Assembly (NCBI RefSeq): GCF_001005085.2
Contig: NZ_LBMU02000070.1
Coordinates: 124,001 to 188,000, forward strand
Direction of reading: 5' to 3'
DNA from: Streptomyces humi
GTDB lineage: Bacteria > Actinomycetota > Actinomycetes > Streptomycetales > Streptomycetaceae
Length of the DNA stretch: 64,000 bases
Below are positions 62,146-64,000 of the stretch, one piece after another (the stretch's first letter is position 1; the number at the start of each line of letters is the position of its first letter). The notes beneath the pieces are model-generated. The model was given only the letters and a program-made list of their open reading frames with translations. It did no database searches and was not told where the DNA came from. The position numbers and the translations under genes are program-made.

Positions 62146-64000
62146 ATGATGGGGTCGGGCGTTCACCGTGCGGCCGGGCCGCCGATGGTCGGCCGGCACG
62201 CGGAGCGTGCGGCGATCGGAAGGCTGCTCGCAGCGGTCCGTGACGGCTTCGGCGGGGCGCTGGTGCTCAACGGCGACGCGGGAGTGGGCAAATCCCGGCT
62301 TCTGGAGTACGCCGCCGAGTCCGCCCAGGACCTGACCGTCGTCAGGCTGGTCGGCGTGGAGGCCGAGACGCGGCTGGGCTACGGAGCCCTGCACCGTCTG
62401 CTGCGGCCCCGTCTCGGCCGGCTGTCGGCTCTGCCCGAGCGGCAGCGTGCGGCTCTGAGCGCCGCGTTCGGGCTGGCCGAGGCTTCGCCGTCCGACCGCA
62501 ACCTGGTCGGCCTGGCCGCGTTGACGCTGCTCTCGGACGCGGCCGCGGCGGCACCCACCCTCTGCCTGATCGACGACGTGCAGTGGCTGGACCGCGAGTC
62601 CGCGGAGACCCTGGCGTTCGTGGGCAGCCGCCTGTACGCGGACTGCCTCGGTCTGCTGTTCGCCGGCCGTGACGGGACCGGCGACCACGGCGTCCTCGGC
62701 GCCCTGCCGGCGCTCCGGCTGGAGGGACTCGCGGACGCGGAGGCCAGGGCCCTGCTGACCGCCGGCGTGACCGCGCACCTCGACCGCGCGGTCGCCGAGC
62801 AGCTCGTCGCCGGTACCGGCGGCAACCCCCTCGCGCTCCTGGAACTCGCGGTGAACCTGGCCCCGGAACAGCTGGCCGGGGTCGCCCCGCTGCCCGAGCC
62901 GCTGCCGGTGAACCAGCAGCTCGAGGACCACTTCCGGCGGGCGGCGGCGCTGCTGCCCGCCGACACCCGGAGGCTGCTGCTGCTCATGGCCTCGACGCCG
63001 ACGGACGACCCGGCGGCGCTGTGGCGCGCCGCCGGTTCCCTGGGCCTGTCCGTCCGGTCGGCCGCGCCCGCCGTCACCGCGGGGATCCTGCGCACCGGGA
63101 CCACCGTCGAGTTCCGCCACCCGCTGATCCGGTCGGCGGTCCACTCCGCCGCGTCCGCCGCGGAGCGACGCGCGGTCCAGGCGGCGCTCGCCGCCACGAG
63201 CGCCCCCGAGCGCCGGGCCTGGCACCTGGCCGAGGCGGCCGACGGCCCGGACGACGGCGTGGCCGCGGAGCTCGAAGCCGCCTCCGCGCTGGCCCGGGCC
63301 CGCGGCGGGTACTCCGAACAGGCCCTGGTCCTCAACCGGGCCGCGGAGCTGACGTCCCGTCCGGACGAGCGGGCCGAGCGGTATCTGGACGCGGCGGCGG
63401 CTCATCTCGCCGCCGGCAATCTGGCGGCGGTGCACCCGCTGCTCGAACTCGCCACTCCCGACCTGACCGGGCCGGTGGCCCGGGCCCGCGCGACACGGCT
63501 GCGGGCGTCCGTCGAGATGGTCTGCGCCCGGCCTCGCGAGGTGCCGGCGATGCTGCTGGCCGCGGTGGCCGAACTGGGCACCACCGACCCGGTGGTGAGC
63601 TGGGAGCTGCTGCGCGAGGCGACGCACGCCGCGATCATCAGCGGCCGGATGATCACCGGGACGACACCCCGAGAGGTCGCCAGGGCCACCGCCGACGCCT
63701 GGCGCGACACGGGGGTACCGGCCGGGAGCCCTGATCCGCTGACGGCGGCACTGGCGCGCCTGATGGCCCACGGCTACGCCGCGGGAGCCCCGGCGCTGGC
63801 GGCGGCCCTGGCCCGGTTGCGCACCGCCGGCGAACTCCAGGAGCTGAGTACGTTCAGCACCGTGGTCAGCCTCGCGGGCGACGAGTTGTGGGACATCGAG
63901 GCCAAGCGGGAGATCCTCGGGAAGCTGGTGACCGCGGACCGGGGCCGGGGAGCCCTCTACGGGCTCAGCATGGCGCTGTTCGCCCTCGCCACCGTGGAGA
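62146..64000 (+). CDS. LuxR-family (LAL) ATPase regulator, 5' part
   Basis: 618 residues are visible and the frame runs off the window. Walker A is NGDAGVGKS (about 42-50), Walker B LCLIDDVQWLD (Asp143, Asp144), followed by GGNPLALLELA and a long repeat-rich helical region (from about 390, many Ala/Leu/Arg pairs) as in large ATP-binding LuxR regulators of about 900-1000 residues. The C-terminal LuxR HTH is outside the window, so that part is inferred. AAGGGA precedes the first of two ATGs (62146, 62149). Probable activator of a pathway near its 3' end or of the hydrolase cluster. Confidence 0.82.
   Translation, partial: MMGSGVHRAAGPPMVGRHAERAAIGRLLAAVRDGFGGALVLNGDAGVGKSRLLEYAAESAQDLTVVRLVGVEAETRLGYGALHRLLRPRLGRLSALPERQRAALSAAFGLAEASPSDRNLVGLAALTLLSDAAAAAPTLCLIDDVQWLDRESAETLAFVGSRLYADCLGLLFAGRDGTGDHGVLGALPALRLEGLADAEARALLTAGVTAHLDRAVAEQLVAGTGGNPLALLELAVNLAPEQLAGVAPLPEPLPVNQQLEDHFRRAAALLPADTRRLLLLMASTPTDDPAALWRAAGSLGLSVRSAAPAVTAGILRTGTTVEFRHPLIRSAVHSAASAAERRAVQAALAATSAPERRAWHLAEAADGPDDGVAAELEAASALARARGGYSEQALVLNRAAELTSRPDERAERYLDAAAAHLAAGNLAAVHPLLELATPDLTGPVARARATRLRASVEMVCARPREVPAMLLAAVAELGTTDPVVSWELLREATHAAIISGRMITGTTPREVARATADAWRDTGVPAGSPDPLTAALARLMAHGYAAGAPALAAALARLRTAGELQELSTFSTVVSLAGDELWDIEAKREILGKLVTADRGRGALYGLSMALFALATVE

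Overview
High-GC DNA with strong third-position GC bias, GTG and TTG starts, Tat signals, a TTA-containing adpA and a desferrioxamine cluster: this is a Streptomyces chromosome, in the core region where S. coelicolor carries acdH, desEFABCD, glmS2, adpA/bldH and ornA. Most genes are ordinary core genes; I see no phage, integrase, transposase or CRISPR.

Layout. 0.0-4.4 kb: fragment of an FAD monooxygenase, a glycine-rich secreted protein, a MarR-GNAT fusion, a sugar isomerase-like protein and an AroA paralogue. 4.8-11 kb: exported GH3 hexosaminidase, small secreted protein, a fused heterodimer-type ABC exporter and a frameshifted VOC (glyoxalase-fold) relic. 11.7-18.2 kb: DUF1062 protein, then mainly exported proteins (class A beta-lactamase-like hydrolase, phytase-like esterase, GT39 membrane protein with a glycine-rich loop, EndA-type nuclease, I36-type inhibitor). 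18.3-24.1 kb: a ThDP decarboxylase, ureohydrolase and SSS symporter read divergently from a PucR regulator, possibly an arginine or guanidino-acid pathway. 24.2-28.6 kb: phosphatase-like protein, Gly/Val-rich secreted protein, CDF transporter, TesB thioesterase and acyl-CoA dehydrogenase.

28.6-35.1 kb: a TetR regulator divergent from a leucine/branched-chain catabolic operon (carboxyltransferase, biotin carboxylase, HMG-CoA lyase, AcdH), with two operator-like palindromes in the gap. 35.1-42.9 kb: desEF and desABCD, each behind a DmdR/IdeR-type iron box; an unrecognised gene is read away from the first box. 43-52.2 kb: DUF4429 protein, purple acid phosphatase, GlmS, YaaH-like membrane protein, universal stress protein, adpA with its TTA codon, and ornA, followed by tRNA-His. 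52.5-64 kb: S53 sedolisin-type protease with three C-terminal repeats, then a cluster of a Tat-exported metallo-beta-lactamase-fold enzyme, three alpha/beta hydrolases, a 56-residue coupled ORF and a cupin, next to an AraC regulator and the start of a LuxR-family (LAL) ATPase regulator.

The most unusual structural signals are short tandem repeats (14-38 bp) whose first unit contains or abuts the stop codon of a gene, seen at five gene ends, and a dispersed GC-rich palindromic element: one copy is a perfect 32-bp inverted repeat after glmS, and another appears to be captured in frame inside the PucR gene.
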